DNA of 64,000 nucleotides, from the NCBI GenBank assembly GCA_944320815.1, contig CALUIZ010000007.1, forward strand, positions 1-64,000, written 5' to 3'. The notes below the pieces were generated by a model that was given only the letters and a program-made list of their open reading frames with translations, did no database searches and had not been told where the DNA came from. A program made the position numbers and the translations under genes. Within the stretch, counting starts at the first letter, position 1. Each line of letters starts with the position of its first letter. This document shows, one piece after another, positions 51,825 through 60,228 of this stretch. Source of the stretch: an uncultured Phocaeicola sp. (GTDB lineage Bacteria > Bacteroidota > Bacteroidia > Bacteroidales > Bacteroidaceae).

Positions 51825-52796
51825 ATGGAAAAGAAAGACTTGAGAATCGTGTATATGGGTACTCCCGAATTTGCGGTGGAGAGCCTGAAACGTCTGGTGG
51901 AAGGCGGTTATAATGTGGTGGGGGTGATTACTATGCCCGACAAGCCGATGGGCCGGCATGGCAGTGTGCTTCAGCCTAGTCCGGTGAAACAATATGCAGT
52001 GGAGCAGGGACTGAGGGTGCTTCAGCCTGAGAAGTTGAAGGATGAGGCCTTTGTGGAAGAGTTGCGTTCACTCCGTGCCGACCTGCAGATTGTCGTGGCC
52101 TTCCGGATGCTGCCTGAAGTGGTATGGTCCATGCCTCGTCTGGGCACGTTCAACCTGCACGCTTCGTTGCTTCCGCAATATAGAGGGGCGGCTCCTATCA
52201 ACTGGGCGGTCATCAACGGTGAGACGGAAACCGGAATTACTACATTCTTCTTGAAACATGAGATTGACACAGGGGAGATAATCGACCAGGTGCGTGTCCC
52301 CATTGCCGATACGGACAATGTGGGGATTGTGTACGACAAGCTGATGATGCTGGGCGGGACGCTGGTCTTGAAGACGGTGGATGCCATTCTTGAGGGAAAT
52401 GTGAAGACCATACCGCAGGAGAATCTGGCGGAAGCGGGAGAATTGCGTCCGGCTCCGAAAATATTCAAGGAAACCTGCCGGATAGACTGGAACTGGGGGG
52501 CAAAGCGTGTGTATGACTTTATCCGTGGTCTCTCTCCTTATCCTGGCGCATGGACGGAACTGCATGAGGGACCGGACCGGGCGGTCGTGCTGAAGATTTT
52601 TGAATCGGAGAAGCGGTTCTCTTCTCATTCGCTGAAGCCGGGTGCAGTGGAAACGGACGGGAAAACTTATTTCCGGATAGCCGTGTCCGACGGGTATCTT
52701 GATGTGCTTTCCTTGCAGTTGGCCGGAAAAAAGCGCATGGCCGTGTCTGATTTCTTGAAAGGTTACCGGTATTCCGAAGGGATGTATGTAGAATAA
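51825..52796 (+). CDS. fmt: Methionyl-tRNA formyltransferase
   Basis: Formylates initiator Met-tRNA, 323 aa. The N-terminal Rossmann domain begins RIVYMGTPEFAVESLKRL, and the catalytic region FNLHASLLPQYRGAAPINWA (Asn and His, about 108-127) is intact, with the Asp in HEIDTGEI near 146. The C-terminal OB-fold domain is complete to KGYRYSEGMYV. It lies 71 bases after the CLC gene and is followed by a good terminator. Length and motifs are typical. Confidence 0.95.
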   Translation: MEKKDLRIVYMGTPEFAVESLKRLVEGGYNVVGVITMPDKPMGRHGSVLQPSPVKQYAVEQGLRVLQPEKLKDEAFVEELRSLRADLQIVVAFRMLPEVVWSMPRLGTFNLHASLLPQYRGAAPINWAVINGETETGITTFFLKHEIDTGEIIDQVRVPIADTDNVGIVYDKLMMLGGTLVLKTVDAILEGNVKTIPQENLAEAGELRPAPKIFKETCRIDWNWGAKRVYDFIRGLSPYPGAWTELHEGPDRAVVLKIFESEKRFSSHSLKPGAVETDGKTYFRIAVSDGYLDVLSLQLAGKKRMAVSDFLKGYRYSEGMYVE

Positions 52797-52801
52797 AACG
52801 G

Positions 52802-52834
52802 AAAGCGGGGGCTGCCCATGTCGGCTCCCGCTTT
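52802..52834. terminator. Terminator between fmt and NigD-like gene
   Basis: AAAGCGGGGGCTG (52802-52814) pairs with CGGCTCCCGCTTT (52822-52834) over 13 bp with two G-U wobbles and a 7-base loop, then TTTT. AAAA precedes the stem, so it may work in both directions between the convergent genes. Confidence 0.75.
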
Positions 52835-52837
52835 TAT

Positions 52838-53614
52838 TTATTTGCACCTGCTATGCCACAGGTAGCCTATTGATCTCGTGTAGGTGTTTGTGTCTGATGT
52901 TTTGACTACATACTCTTCGGCACCCCTGCCGCTGTTGTACACGATTCTGAATCCTTTGAACGTCGGGTCTTCATATTCTGGTATGCTTGACAGCGTGAAA
53001 GACACGACTCCCCAGAATGGTTCCTTCTGCAGGTCATTCTCCGGGTTGTGCCGCAGTTCCACACGCAGAAGACCTTCCTCGTCCAGTACACTTTCTTCGG
53101 TCAGCAGCAGACTGATGCGGTGGGCTATGTTTGTGTTGTTCCCTCCGATATTGAACTGAATGTTCAGATGGGATTTGCTGATGGAGGCTGCGGTGACCGC
53201 AATCGGCTGGTTGCCGTATATTTGGTCTGCATTGGTCGTGCCGCCGCCAGATGTGCGTATGTCATCGGCTGATTTTGTCAGTACCTTATAAAGGCGTTCC
53301 ACTCTTACGTCCTGTATGTTCTCGTCGGCAGTCAGAGGATTCGCCTCCATGAAGTTGATTTCCATCAGCACCCTTTGCCCGATGGAGCTGGCCTGATTGT
53401 CCGTGAAGATTTCCTTGTTCACCGGATGCAGCAGTCCGTAGGAATCAGATTCAATCACTAAATTATTGTTTTCCACTACGGTTCCCAGTGAAGAATAAGC
53501 ACCGATCTCGGTCATGAAAAGTTCTTCACTGTCGTCGTTCACGCAAGACTGGCAGCTGATGCCGCACAGTACAGTGCTGAAGGCTATTGTAATATGTTTG
53601 ATGAAAGATTTCAT
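52838..53614 (-). CDS. NigD-like lipoprotein
   Basis: 258 aa with a lipoprotein signal (Cys about residue 21-24 in SCQSC). The beta-rich body with YGLLHPVNKEIF, GQRVLMEINFM and FWGVVSFTLSSIPEY matches Bacteroidetes NigD-like proteins, which have two small beta domains. Members often sit beside nutrient or bacteriocin-type loci; the role is not established. It is divergent from the ECF sigma factor gene and convergent with fmt. Confidence 0.72.
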   Translation of the reverse strand: MKSFIKHITIAFSTVLCGISCQSCVNDDSEELFMTEIGAYSSLGTVVENNNLVIESDSYGLLHPVNKEIFTDNQASSIGQRVLMEINFMEANPLTADENIQDVRVERLYKVLTKSADDIRTSGGGTTNADQIYGNQPIAVTAASISKSHLNIQFNIGGNNTNIAHRISLLLTEESVLDEEGLLRVELRHNPENDLQKEPFWGVVSFTLSSIPEYEDPTFKGFRIVYNSGRGAEEYVVKTSDTNTYTRSIGYLWHSRCK

Positions 53615-53715
53615 ATATTGTTCCTTTTTGTCTAGAAAATCAAAAAACGGATATTATACTGCTTTCTTTTTTGTTAAAACACTATAACGGATAAAAAAAG
53701 CCGGAGCCGGTGCAG

Positions 53716-53723
53716 TATTTTTG
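53716..53723 (+). promoter_or_regulatory. -7 box of ECF sigma factor gene
   Basis: TATTTTTG fits TAnnTTTG and lies 42 bases before the sigma-factor ATG. No matching -33 element is found; T-rich sequence is present further upstream. Confidence 0.45.
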
Positions 53724-53764
53724 TATTCCAATCATTTATTTGACAAAGCACGATAAAACCGGAT

Positions 53765-54319
53765 ATGACGGAAGAAGAATTAGCGTTAAAATGCAAACAG
53801 GCGGACAATCTGGCTCGAAAAGAGTTGTATGAGCGGTATGGGAGTTCGCTGATGGCGATTTGTCTTCGTTATATCGGCGACAGGGAATCGGCAAGGGATG
53901 TGCTGCACGACGGGTTTATACGCATATTCCAGTCAATCGGTCTGTTCACTTATAAAGGAACTGGCTCTCTGAAGGCTTGGCTGTCAAAGGTGATGGTGAA
54001 TGAAGCGTTGGGCTATTTGCGGAAGCATGTGCAGATGTCCCAGCAGGAGGTGCTGGTGGATGAGGTCCCTGATGTGCAGGATACAGACGAAGGTGTGGCT
54101 GACATCCCCCATTCGGTGCTGATGCGGATGATAGCGGAACTGCCTGAAGGGTATCGTACTGTTTTTAATCTGTATGTGTTTGAGGGCAAGAGCCATAAGG
54201 AAATCGCTGACATGTTAGGCATAACGGAACATACGTCATCATCGCAGTTTTATCGGGCGAAGACGCTGATGATCCGGAAAATAAAGGAATATAGAAAGGA
54301 ACATTATTCATGGAAATGA
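53765..54319 (+). CDS. ECF-type RNA polymerase sigma factor
   Basis: Alternative sigma factor of 184 aa with only regions 2 and 4, as in ECF sigma factors. Region 2 is seen in YIGDRESARDVLHDGFIRIF (about 39-58) and region 4 in the helix-turn-helix EGKSHKEIADMLGITEHTSS (about 139-158). The stop codon overlaps the start of the next gene, which encodes a putative membrane anti-sigma-like partner, so the pair is likely a signalling unit. Confidence 0.9.
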   Translation: MTEEELALKCKQADNLARKELYERYGSSLMAICLRYIGDRESARDVLHDGFIRIFQSIGLFTYKGTGSLKAWLSKVMVNEALGYLRKHVQMSQQEVLVDEVPDVQDTDEGVADIPHSVLMRMIAELPEGYRTVFNLYVFEGKSHKEIADMLGITEHTSSSQFYRAKTLMIRKIKEYRKEHYSWK

Positions 54320-55590
54320 AGGACGAGGATAAATGGATTGAAGAATTGCGAAGACGGATGGAAAACTATTCCGAACCTCTTCCCGACGGGCTGTGGGAAG
54401 AGCTGGCAAAGGAACTGAATGTTCCTAAAGTGATTCCATTCCGGAGGATGTGGTATGCTGCGGCTGTGGTGCTCGTGCTGCTTGCCTCTTCTTTGGCTGT
54501 ATGGTTCTGGTCATCGCCTGCTGCCGATTTTGAGAGGCAGGACATGATGGTGCAGGAAGTTCTTTCCCAGCCTTCTTTTTCTGACGGAGATGATGAGGAA
54601 AATCTGGATATGGGAGTTCCCGGACAGGCGTTGGCGGAAACGTTGCCGCCCGTTTCAGGAAAGCAGACGGCCGTTCTCTCTCCAGGTGAGACGGGTACGC
54701 AGCCTTCGCCGGTGACGGTCGGAGAAGAAGGGGAGGCCTCGCGTATGTCATTGCCGGTGGAATCTGTGGAGCGGACCGACGAATCGGAGACGGACCGCAA
54801 TGAAGGCAGGACGGAAGAAACACCGCGGGCAAGCCGTGCTGCTGACAGGGAGCGGATGAGGCAGAACGCGTATCAGCTTCGGCAAAATCGAAAGAATGGG
54901 GAAAAAGAAAAGTTTTCAGTGGGTTTGCTCGCGGGAAACACTCCGTATTCTTCTTCCAACACTTATAATGGTATGATGGGATTTGTCTCGTCTTATCAGG
55001 CCGGCAATCTGATGGGGGCTGTAAATGACAAGGCGACGGCTTTGGGGCAGAACTCTTTGGAGAATCAGGGGCATGAGTCTAAAACGAATATCAAACATCA
55101 TATGCCGGTGACGGTCGGCGCTTCTTTCCGTTGGGCATTGAATGAAGACTGGGCACTGGAGACGGGACTGATGTATACGTTGTTGTCTACCGATTGGAGG
55201 TCGGGGGCGGTGTCATATATGGAATATGAACAGAAACTGCATTATGTGGGGATTCCTTTGAAGGTGCAACGGTCGATTTGGAAAAACAATCGCTTTGCGT
55301 TTTATGCATCGGCAGGTGGTGCGGTTGAGAAATGTGTGTCGACGAAATTGAAGACAATTGATGCGGACAGAGGCAGAAGCTGGGAGGAGAGCCTGGATGT
55401 GGATCCGTTGCAGTGGTCTGTGACGGCAGCAGTAGGTGCGCAGGTGAATTTTACCCCGCAGTTAGGTTTGTATCTTGAGCCGGGAATCGCTTATTATTTT
55501 GATGACAACAGCAGCATAGAAACTATTCGTAAGGAACATCCTCTCAATTTTAACCTGCAGCTGGGTCTGCGCTTCAGTGTGGGGCGGTAA
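54310..55590 (+). CDS. Anti-sigma-like membrane protein fused to outer-membrane-barrel-like domain
   Basis: 426 aa. The N-terminus (about 1-45, WIEELRRRMENYSEPLPDGLWEELAKEL) looks like a short cytoplasmic anti-sigma region, and a single membrane helix follows (about 47-70). Then comes an acidic, low-complexity linker (about 75-200) and a C-terminal domain (about 200-426) with alternating strands like a porin/PorT-type beta-barrel (ALETGLMYTLLSTDW, HYVGIPLKVQR, LYLEPGIAYYFDD), ending LGLRFSVGR. ATG 54316, forming an ATGA overlap with the sigma-factor stop, is an equally likely start. How one chain can be in the inner membrane and have an outer-membrane-like fold is unclear. Confidence 0.7.
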   Translation: MEMKDEDKWIEELRRRMENYSEPLPDGLWEELAKELNVPKVIPFRRMWYAAAVVLVLLASSLAVWFWSSPAADFERQDMMVQEVLSQPSFSDGDDEENLDMGVPGQALAETLPPVSGKQTAVLSPGETGTQPSPVTVGEEGEASRMSLPVESVERTDESETDRNEGRTEETPRASRAADRERMRQNAYQLRQNRKNGEKEKFSVGLLAGNTPYSSSNTYNGMMGFVSSYQAGNLMGAVNDKATALGQNSLENQGHESKTNIKHHMPVTVGASFRWALNEDWALETGLMYTLLSTDWRSGAVSYMEYEQKLHYVGIPLKVQRSIWKNNRFAFYASAGGAVEKCVSTKLKTIDADRGRSWEESLDVDPLQWSVTAAVGAQVNFTPQLGLYLEPGIAYYFDDNSSIETIRKEHPLNFNLQLGLRFSVGR

Positions 55591-55605
55591 ATCTTCCGTG
55601 AACCA

Positions 55606-55636
55606 CTTGGCAATTTAAAAAGAATGTTTAACTTTG
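55606..55636 (+). promoter_or_regulatory. Promoter of rpe
   Basis: TAACTTTG at 55629-55636 is a good -7 box; CTTG at 55606-55609 is a partial -33 element with a 19-base spacer. The ATG is 31 bases downstream. Confidence 0.5.
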
Positions 55637-55666
55637 TTCCATATTTGTTTTGTAACGGATAGAAAT

Positions 55667-56323
55667 ATGGCAAAGGAACTGAAAATCGCGCCCTCCCTGC
55701 TTTCCGCTAATTTTGCGAATCTGGGTGGAGATGTGGAAAAAATCAATCATAGTGAAGCCGACTGGCTTCATCTGGATGTGATGGACGGGGTGTTCGTCCC
55801 GAATATTTCGTTTGGTTTTCCTGTCTTGAAGGCTGTGGCACAGATGAGTGAGAAACCTCTGGATGTGCATCTTATGATTGTAGAGCCGCAGAAGTTCATT
55901 CCTCAAATTAAAGAGCTGGGAACGATGATGATGAATGTGCATTACGAAGCGTGTCCACATCTGCATCGGGTGGTTCAGCAGATAAAAGAAGCCGGGATGA
56001 AGGCGGGGGTTACATTGAACCCGGCCACTCCGGTAGCGATGCTTTCCGACATAATAGAAGACTTGGATATGGTGCTGTTGATGAGCGTGAATCCGGGATT
56101 CGGAGGGCAGAAATTCATTCCTCATACGTTGCGGAAGATTCAAGAACTGCGCGAGTTGATAGAGCGAAGCGGATCGCATGCGCTGGTTGAGATTGACGGA
56201 GGGGTGAATCTGCAGACTGCACCTCTGTTGGCTGAGGCCGGAGTGGACGTATTGGTCGCAGGAAGTGCGGTCTTCAAGGCACCGGACATGATTGAAATCA
56301 TTCATCAGTTGAAAAACGTATAG
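55667..56323 (+). CDS. rpe: Ribulose-phosphate 3-epimerase
   Basis: Pentose-phosphate-pathway epimerase, 218 aa from ATG 55667. TIM-barrel motifs are complete: APSLLSANFANLGG near residue 7, LHLDVMDGVFVPNISFG near 33, HLMIVEP near 67, MSVNPGFGGQKF near 140, and EIDGGVNLQTAP near 175. The frame is open from 55634, but that codon overlaps the promoter box. A ComEC gene follows after 7 bases, so the two are co-transcribed. Confidence 0.95.
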   Translation: MAKELKIAPSLLSANFANLGGDVEKINHSEADWLHLDVMDGVFVPNISFGFPVLKAVAQMSEKPLDVHLMIVEPQKFIPQIKELGTMMMNVHYEACPHLHRVVQQIKEAGMKAGVTLNPATPVAMLSDIIEDLDMVLLMSVNPGFGGQKFIPHTLRKIQELRELIERSGSHALVEIDGGVNLQTAPLLAEAGVDVLVAGSAVFKAPDMIEIIHQLKNV

Positions 56324-56330
56324 AGATTTT

Positions 56331-58322
56331 GTGAAAATACATTCTTCTTTGTTAACCTATCCTGTTTTCCGGCTGACTGTATTTCTGGCAGCCGGAATTT
56401 TTTTATCCGACAGATTGTTGTCCGGATTGATTTCTTGGGAATGCCTGTTTCTGGGTTTCCTCATCTTTTCTGTGTTGTCAGGTTGTTTTTTCCGCAGTTC
56501 TTTGTTCCGGTTTCGCCATCTTTTCGGTTGTATGGTAAGTGTAGCTTTTTTCTTTCTGGGAGGTGCTTTGTCTTTGTATGAACGGGAACAGGTGGAGTTT
56601 GAGTGGAATCCGCGTGCACAGGTATATTGGGGAATGGTGGAAGATATTCCCCGGCAGAGAGGGAAGACTGTGCAGGCGAAAGTCAGCGTGTCCTATATGC
56701 GGGAGATTTCAGATTCCTTGTCGGGGAGTGAAATACGGAAAGAGTGGGTGGGGCGTTCTGTTTTGTTGTCGTGGATTCCAGATTCGCTTTCCGGAGGCAT
56801 TCAGTGCGGTGACAGTGTTTGTTTCTATGCCAAACTTTCCCGCCCTGCTTCGACGAAAGAAATAACGGGATTTGATTATGGCAATTATCTGATGCGCCAG
56901 GGCATCAGCGGAACGGGAATCGCTTTTTCCGGCAACTGGATGTGCGTGAAAAAGAATGAGCTTTCTTTCCGGCAATATGCTCTGACAATCCAGCAACGGA
57001 TTGTGCGTCTTTACCATGAATGGGGACTGGACGGGGATGTGCTGGCGGTTGTTTCAGCCCTGACTGTCGGTGACAGAAGTGATTTGACACCGGAGCTGGA
57101 AGCGGTTTATAGTGCTACGGGGGCAAGCCATGTACTTTCTCTTTCGGGACTTCATATCGGAATATTGGCTGGCATCCTGTTTCTTGTATTTCGTCCGTTG
57201 CGTGGTTTGAGATATGGGTCACTCTTTTCGACTTTCTTGATTGTCGGTTTTCTTTGGGTGTTTGCTTTCATATCGGGGATGAGCTCACCTGTCATACGTT
57301 CGGTTGTGATGTTTTCTTTGTACATGATATCCGCTCTTGTTTCGAGAGACCGTTTCTCGGGTGTCTATTCCGTCACTCTGACCGCTTTTATGATGTTGCT
57401 ATACAATCCTTTTTATCTTTTTGACATCAGCTTCCAGCTTTCATTTGTGGCGGTATATTCCATCTTGCTGTTCTATCCATTGTTCAGCAGACTGTGGGTT
57501 GCTCCCAACCGTTTCTGCAGATATGTATGGAATACGCTGGCCCTTTCCATGGCCGCGCAGTTAGGGACATTTCCGCTTGTACTGTTATATTTTGGGGCTT
57601 TCCCTACTTATTTTCTGTTGGCCAATCTGATTGTTGCGCCGTTGTCGGCTTGTATACTTGGTGGAGCTATGTCCGCTTTGGCTTTATTCAGTGTGCCTGT
57701 ATTGGGCGATTGTGCGGTATGGTTTCTGCGGTTTTCCACAAATCTGCTGAATGACTCCATGCGTATGGTGCAGCAACTTTACGGTTCACAACTGACCTCG
57801 CTGTATCTTTCGGAAGTCCGGTTGGTCATCTTGTTTCTTCTGCTGGGGCTTGTCTATGGGGCATGGGCTGGAAGCGGCTTGAAGTACGCCCGTACACCTA
57901 TACGCATTCTTGCGGTGTCGGTCGTGTTTCTTGCTGTCTGCTGGTATGAACGGGCAAAGCCTTCCCCGTGTCATCTCTGCTTCTTCAGGTCGGAGGTTTA
58001 TGCGCGTCAGGGAAGGACTTTGTCTTTGTTATGTTCCTCCGACGGGCTGTTCCGGATAGATTCATTGAAAGTGGGGGTCATGAAGTCCGGCCGATGGCGG
58101 GACAAGATGTCCGAAACTCGTCTTCCGCTTGATTTTGTATATATCTGTCGTGGCTTTAAAGGCAATCTGGCGGCATTGAACCGTTTGTTTGTCATCCGGG
58201 AAGTTGTTCTCGACAGTTCTTTGAGCGATAACTACAGAGAGTCGTTGATTCGTGAATGCCGATTGCTTAAAATATCTTATACCGATTTGTCTGTCAGTGG
58301 TTCTTGTTTGATTCTTCTGTAG
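56331..58322 (+). CDS. comEC: ComEC/Rec2-type DNA uptake channel
   Basis: Multi-spanning protein of the ComEC/Rec2 family, 663 aa with GTG start. An N-terminal soluble OB-like region (about 65-200) between membrane segments is followed by the competence domain (about 210-500) with TGASHVLSLSGLHIGILAGI, which is the family's signature. The C-terminal metallo-beta-lactamase-like domain is short and lacks the HxHxDH motif, a frequent state in Bacteroidetes. Whether the cell is naturally competent cannot be told. It lies 7 bases after rpe. Confidence 0.88.
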   Translation: MKIHSSLLTYPVFRLTVFLAAGIFLSDRLLSGLISWECLFLGFLIFSVLSGCFFRSSLFRFRHLFGCMVSVAFFFLGGALSLYEREQVEFEWNPRAQVYWGMVEDIPRQRGKTVQAKVSVSYMREISDSLSGSEIRKEWVGRSVLLSWIPDSLSGGIQCGDSVCFYAKLSRPASTKEITGFDYGNYLMRQGISGTGIAFSGNWMCVKKNELSFRQYALTIQQRIVRLYHEWGLDGDVLAVVSALTVGDRSDLTPELEAVYSATGASHVLSLSGLHIGILAGILFLVFRPLRGLRYGSLFSTFLIVGFLWVFAFISGMSSPVIRSVVMFSLYMISALVSRDRFSGVYSVTLTAFMMLLYNPFYLFDISFQLSFVAVYSILLFYPLFSRLWVAPNRFCRYVWNTLALSMAAQLGTFPLVLLYFGAFPTYFLLANLIVAPLSACILGGAMSALALFSVPVLGDCAVWFLRFSTNLLNDSMRMVQQLYGSQLTSLYLSEVRLVILFLLLGLVYGAWAGSGLKYARTPIRILAVSVVFLAVCWYERAKPSPCHLCFFRSEVYARQGRTLSLLCSSDGLFRIDSLKVGVMKSGRWRDKMSETRLPLDFVYICRGFKGNLAALNRLFVIREVVLDSSLSDNYRESLIRECRLLKISYTDLSVSGSCLILL

Positions 58323-58340
58323 TTTCTGAAAATTAATTCG

Positions 58341-58348
58341 TACTTTTG
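58341..58348 (+). promoter_or_regulatory. -7 box of DHH phosphoesterase gene
   Basis: TACTTTTG fits TAnnTTTG and lies 15 bases before the ATG at 58364; the leader would be very short. No clear -33 element. Confidence 0.45.
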
Positions 58349-58363
58349 CCCACTCAAACAGTA

Positions 58364-59419
58364 ATGGACTTTAAAAATAGTATGTTATCTAAAGTAATAC
58401 TTCAGGCCAATATTGACAAAGTGGAGACTTACTTTGAAAAGGCCGAAAAAGTTGTTGTCGTGACCCATATATCTCCCGACGGTGATGCGTTGGGGTCTTC
58501 GCTGGGGCTTTGCCATTTCTTGACTTCACAGGGAAAGACTGTCAATGTGATTGTCCCGAACGCGTTTCCTGATTTTCTTCGTTGGATGCCGGGTGCGAAA
58601 GATATTGTGCGTTATGACAAATATCCGGAATTTGCTGACAAGCTGATAAGTGAGGCTGATGTGCTCTGCTGTCTGGATTTCAATGCGTTGTCGCGCATCG
58701 GCGATATGGGAAAGGCAGTGAAGGATGCGCCGGGACGGAAAGTGATGGTAGACCATCATCTTGATCCTGAACCTTTTTGCCGGGTAACCATATCCCATCC
58801 GGAAATATCCTCCACTTCGGAACTTGTGTTCCGTCTGATTTGTCAGATGGGCTGTTTTGATGACATCTCGTTTGAGGGGGCGGAATGCATCTATACGGGC
58901 ATGATGACCGATACGGGAGGGTTTACCTACAATTCAAACAGCCGGGATATTTATTTCATTATCAGTGAACTGTTGTCGAAAGGCATTGACAAGGACGAGA
59001 TTTACCGGAAGGTGTTCAACACTTATTCCGAAGGCCGTCTCCGTCTGATGGGTTATGTACTTTATGAAAAGATGCAGGTGTATCCGCAGTTCCGTTCCGC
59101 GCTTGTCTGGCTGACCAGAGAAGAGCAGGGAAAGTTCCAGTATGTGAAAGGTGATACGGAAGGTTTCGTCAACATCCCGCTTCAGATCAAAGGCATCTGT
59201 TTCTCGGTGTTCTTGCGTGAAGATACGGAAAAGAATATGATTAAAGTTTCTCTCCGTTCGGTGGGCAGCTTCCCGTGCAACAAGGTGGCGGCAGAGTTCT
59301 TCAACGGCGGCGGACATCTGAATGCTTCCGGAGGTGAGTTTTATGGTTCAATGGATGAAGCCGTCGAACTTTTCAAACGGGCTTTGGTGAAGTATGAAGG
59401 ACTTCTTCTGAAAGATTGA
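58364..59419 (+). CDS. DHH/DHHA1-family phosphoesterase (NrnA-like)
   Basis: Probable oligoribonuclease/nanoRNase or 3'-phosphoadenosine phosphatase of 351 aa. DHH-family motifs: VVVTHISPDGDALGSSLGL near residue 30, CLDFNALSRIGDM near 98, VDHHLDPEPF near 123, and MTDTGGFTYNS near 182. The C-terminal DHHA1 domain ends with FNGGGHLNASGGEF. All metal-binding Asp and His residues are in place. ATG 58364 is preferred to an earlier TTG that is part of the promoter box. Confidence 0.88.
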   Translation: MDFKNSMLSKVILQANIDKVETYFEKAEKVVVVTHISPDGDALGSSLGLCHFLTSQGKTVNVIVPNAFPDFLRWMPGAKDIVRYDKYPEFADKLISEADVLCCLDFNALSRIGDMGKAVKDAPGRKVMVDHHLDPEPFCRVTISHPEISSTSELVFRLICQMGCFDDISFEGAECIYTGMMTDTGGFTYNSNSRDIYFIISELLSKGIDKDEIYRKVFNTYSEGRLRLMGYVLYEKMQVYPQFRSALVWLTREEQGKFQYVKGDTEGFVNIPLQIKGICFSVFLREDTEKNMIKVSLRSVGSFPCNKVAAEFFNGGGHLNASGGEFYGSMDEAVELFKRALVKYEGLLLKD

Positions 59420-59434
59420 TGCTTTATTTTTATT

Positions 59435-59463
59435 ATTGGACAATATTAGACATAATTGGACAA
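59435..59463 (+). promoter_or_regulatory. Three 10-base-phased direct repeats upstream of DUF4827 gene
   Basis: ATTGGACAA (59435-59443), ATTAGACAT (59445-59453) and ATTGGACAA (59455-59463) follow each other at exactly 10-base steps, one helical turn. They lie 31 bases upstream of the -7 box at 59494-59501. This looks like an activator-binding site, but the protein is unknown. Confidence 0.5.
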
Positions 59464-59493
59464 AATAAGAGGATGTTTGTAGTGGGATTTCCT

Positions 59494-59501
59494 TATATTT
59501 G
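59494..59501 (+). promoter_or_regulatory. -7 box of DUF4827 gene
   Basis: TATATTTG fits TAnnTTTG, 22 bases before the ATG. A TTTG at 59476-59479 is only 14 bases upstream, too near for a standard -33 element. Confidence 0.5.
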
Positions 59502-59522
59502 TCCACAGAAAAAGGGTTAGAA

Positions 59523-60188
59523 ATGAAAAAGATTTATTATTTATTGATTATAGTGGGTACGTTGGCATTTGGACTTCAGAGTTGTGATGATGGAAAGACT
59601 TATGCGGAGATGAAGGAGGACGAGGCGGATGCCATCAACAGTTATATAAACCAGAATGACATCAAGGTAATCAGTGAAGCCGAGTTTGCAGCCCAGGATT
59701 CGATGAACTTGGCGGAGAACGAGTATGTGCTCCTTGAAGAGAGCGGTGTATATATGCACGTGTCCTGCCGGGGCAAGGGCAAGGAGGTGCTGCAGGACGG
59801 GACATATGACATAACGGCCCGTTTTGTGGAAATCGCTCTTCAGACGCGCAGCGACATGTTCAATGCCGGCGACACGATTCTGGCGAACATGCATGTGCTT
59901 AATCCTGATTATCTGATTGAGGGGGAAGAGTTCAAGCTGACCATCAGCGGAAGTTCTTATTCCGCTTCGTTCACGAGAAACGATTCGTATAGTATGTACG
60001 GACGCTACAGTACCAGTGCCGTTCCGTCAGGCTGGCTTATACCTCTGCGTTATCTCAAACCTTCCCGTACGACAAAAGCCGATGAACTGGCCCGCGTGAA
60101 AATCATTGTTCCTCATAGCGAAGGTACATCGCTCGCACAGCAGTATGTGTATCCTTGTCTTTATGAGATAACCTATAACCCGTATTGA
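59523..60188 (+). CDS. DUF4827 lipoprotein
   Basis: 221 aa with a lipoprotein signal (LQSC, Cys about residue 21). The sequence opens CDDGKTYAEMKEDEADAINS and has an FKBP-like body resembling DUF4827 proteins of Bacteroidetes. The related peptidyl-prolyl isomerase fold suggests an envelope chaperone or assembly role, but this is inference. ATG 59523 is chosen because the signal peptide begins there. The gene stands between the DHH phosphoesterase and glmM genes, 41 bases before the latter. Confidence 0.7.
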   Translation: MKKIYYLLIIVGTLAFGLQSCDDGKTYAEMKEDEADAINSYINQNDIKVISEAEFAAQDSMNLAENEYVLLEESGVYMHVSCRGKGKEVLQDGTYDITARFVEIALQTRSDMFNAGDTILANMHVLNPDYLIEGEEFKLTISGSSYSASFTRNDSYSMYGRYSTSAVPSGWLIPLRYLKPSRTTKADELARVKIIVPHSEGTSLAQQYVYPCLYEITYNPY

Positions 60189-60228
60189 TGAATTCATTAA
60201 CCAATATAGTTTTTAAATCTTTTAGTTT

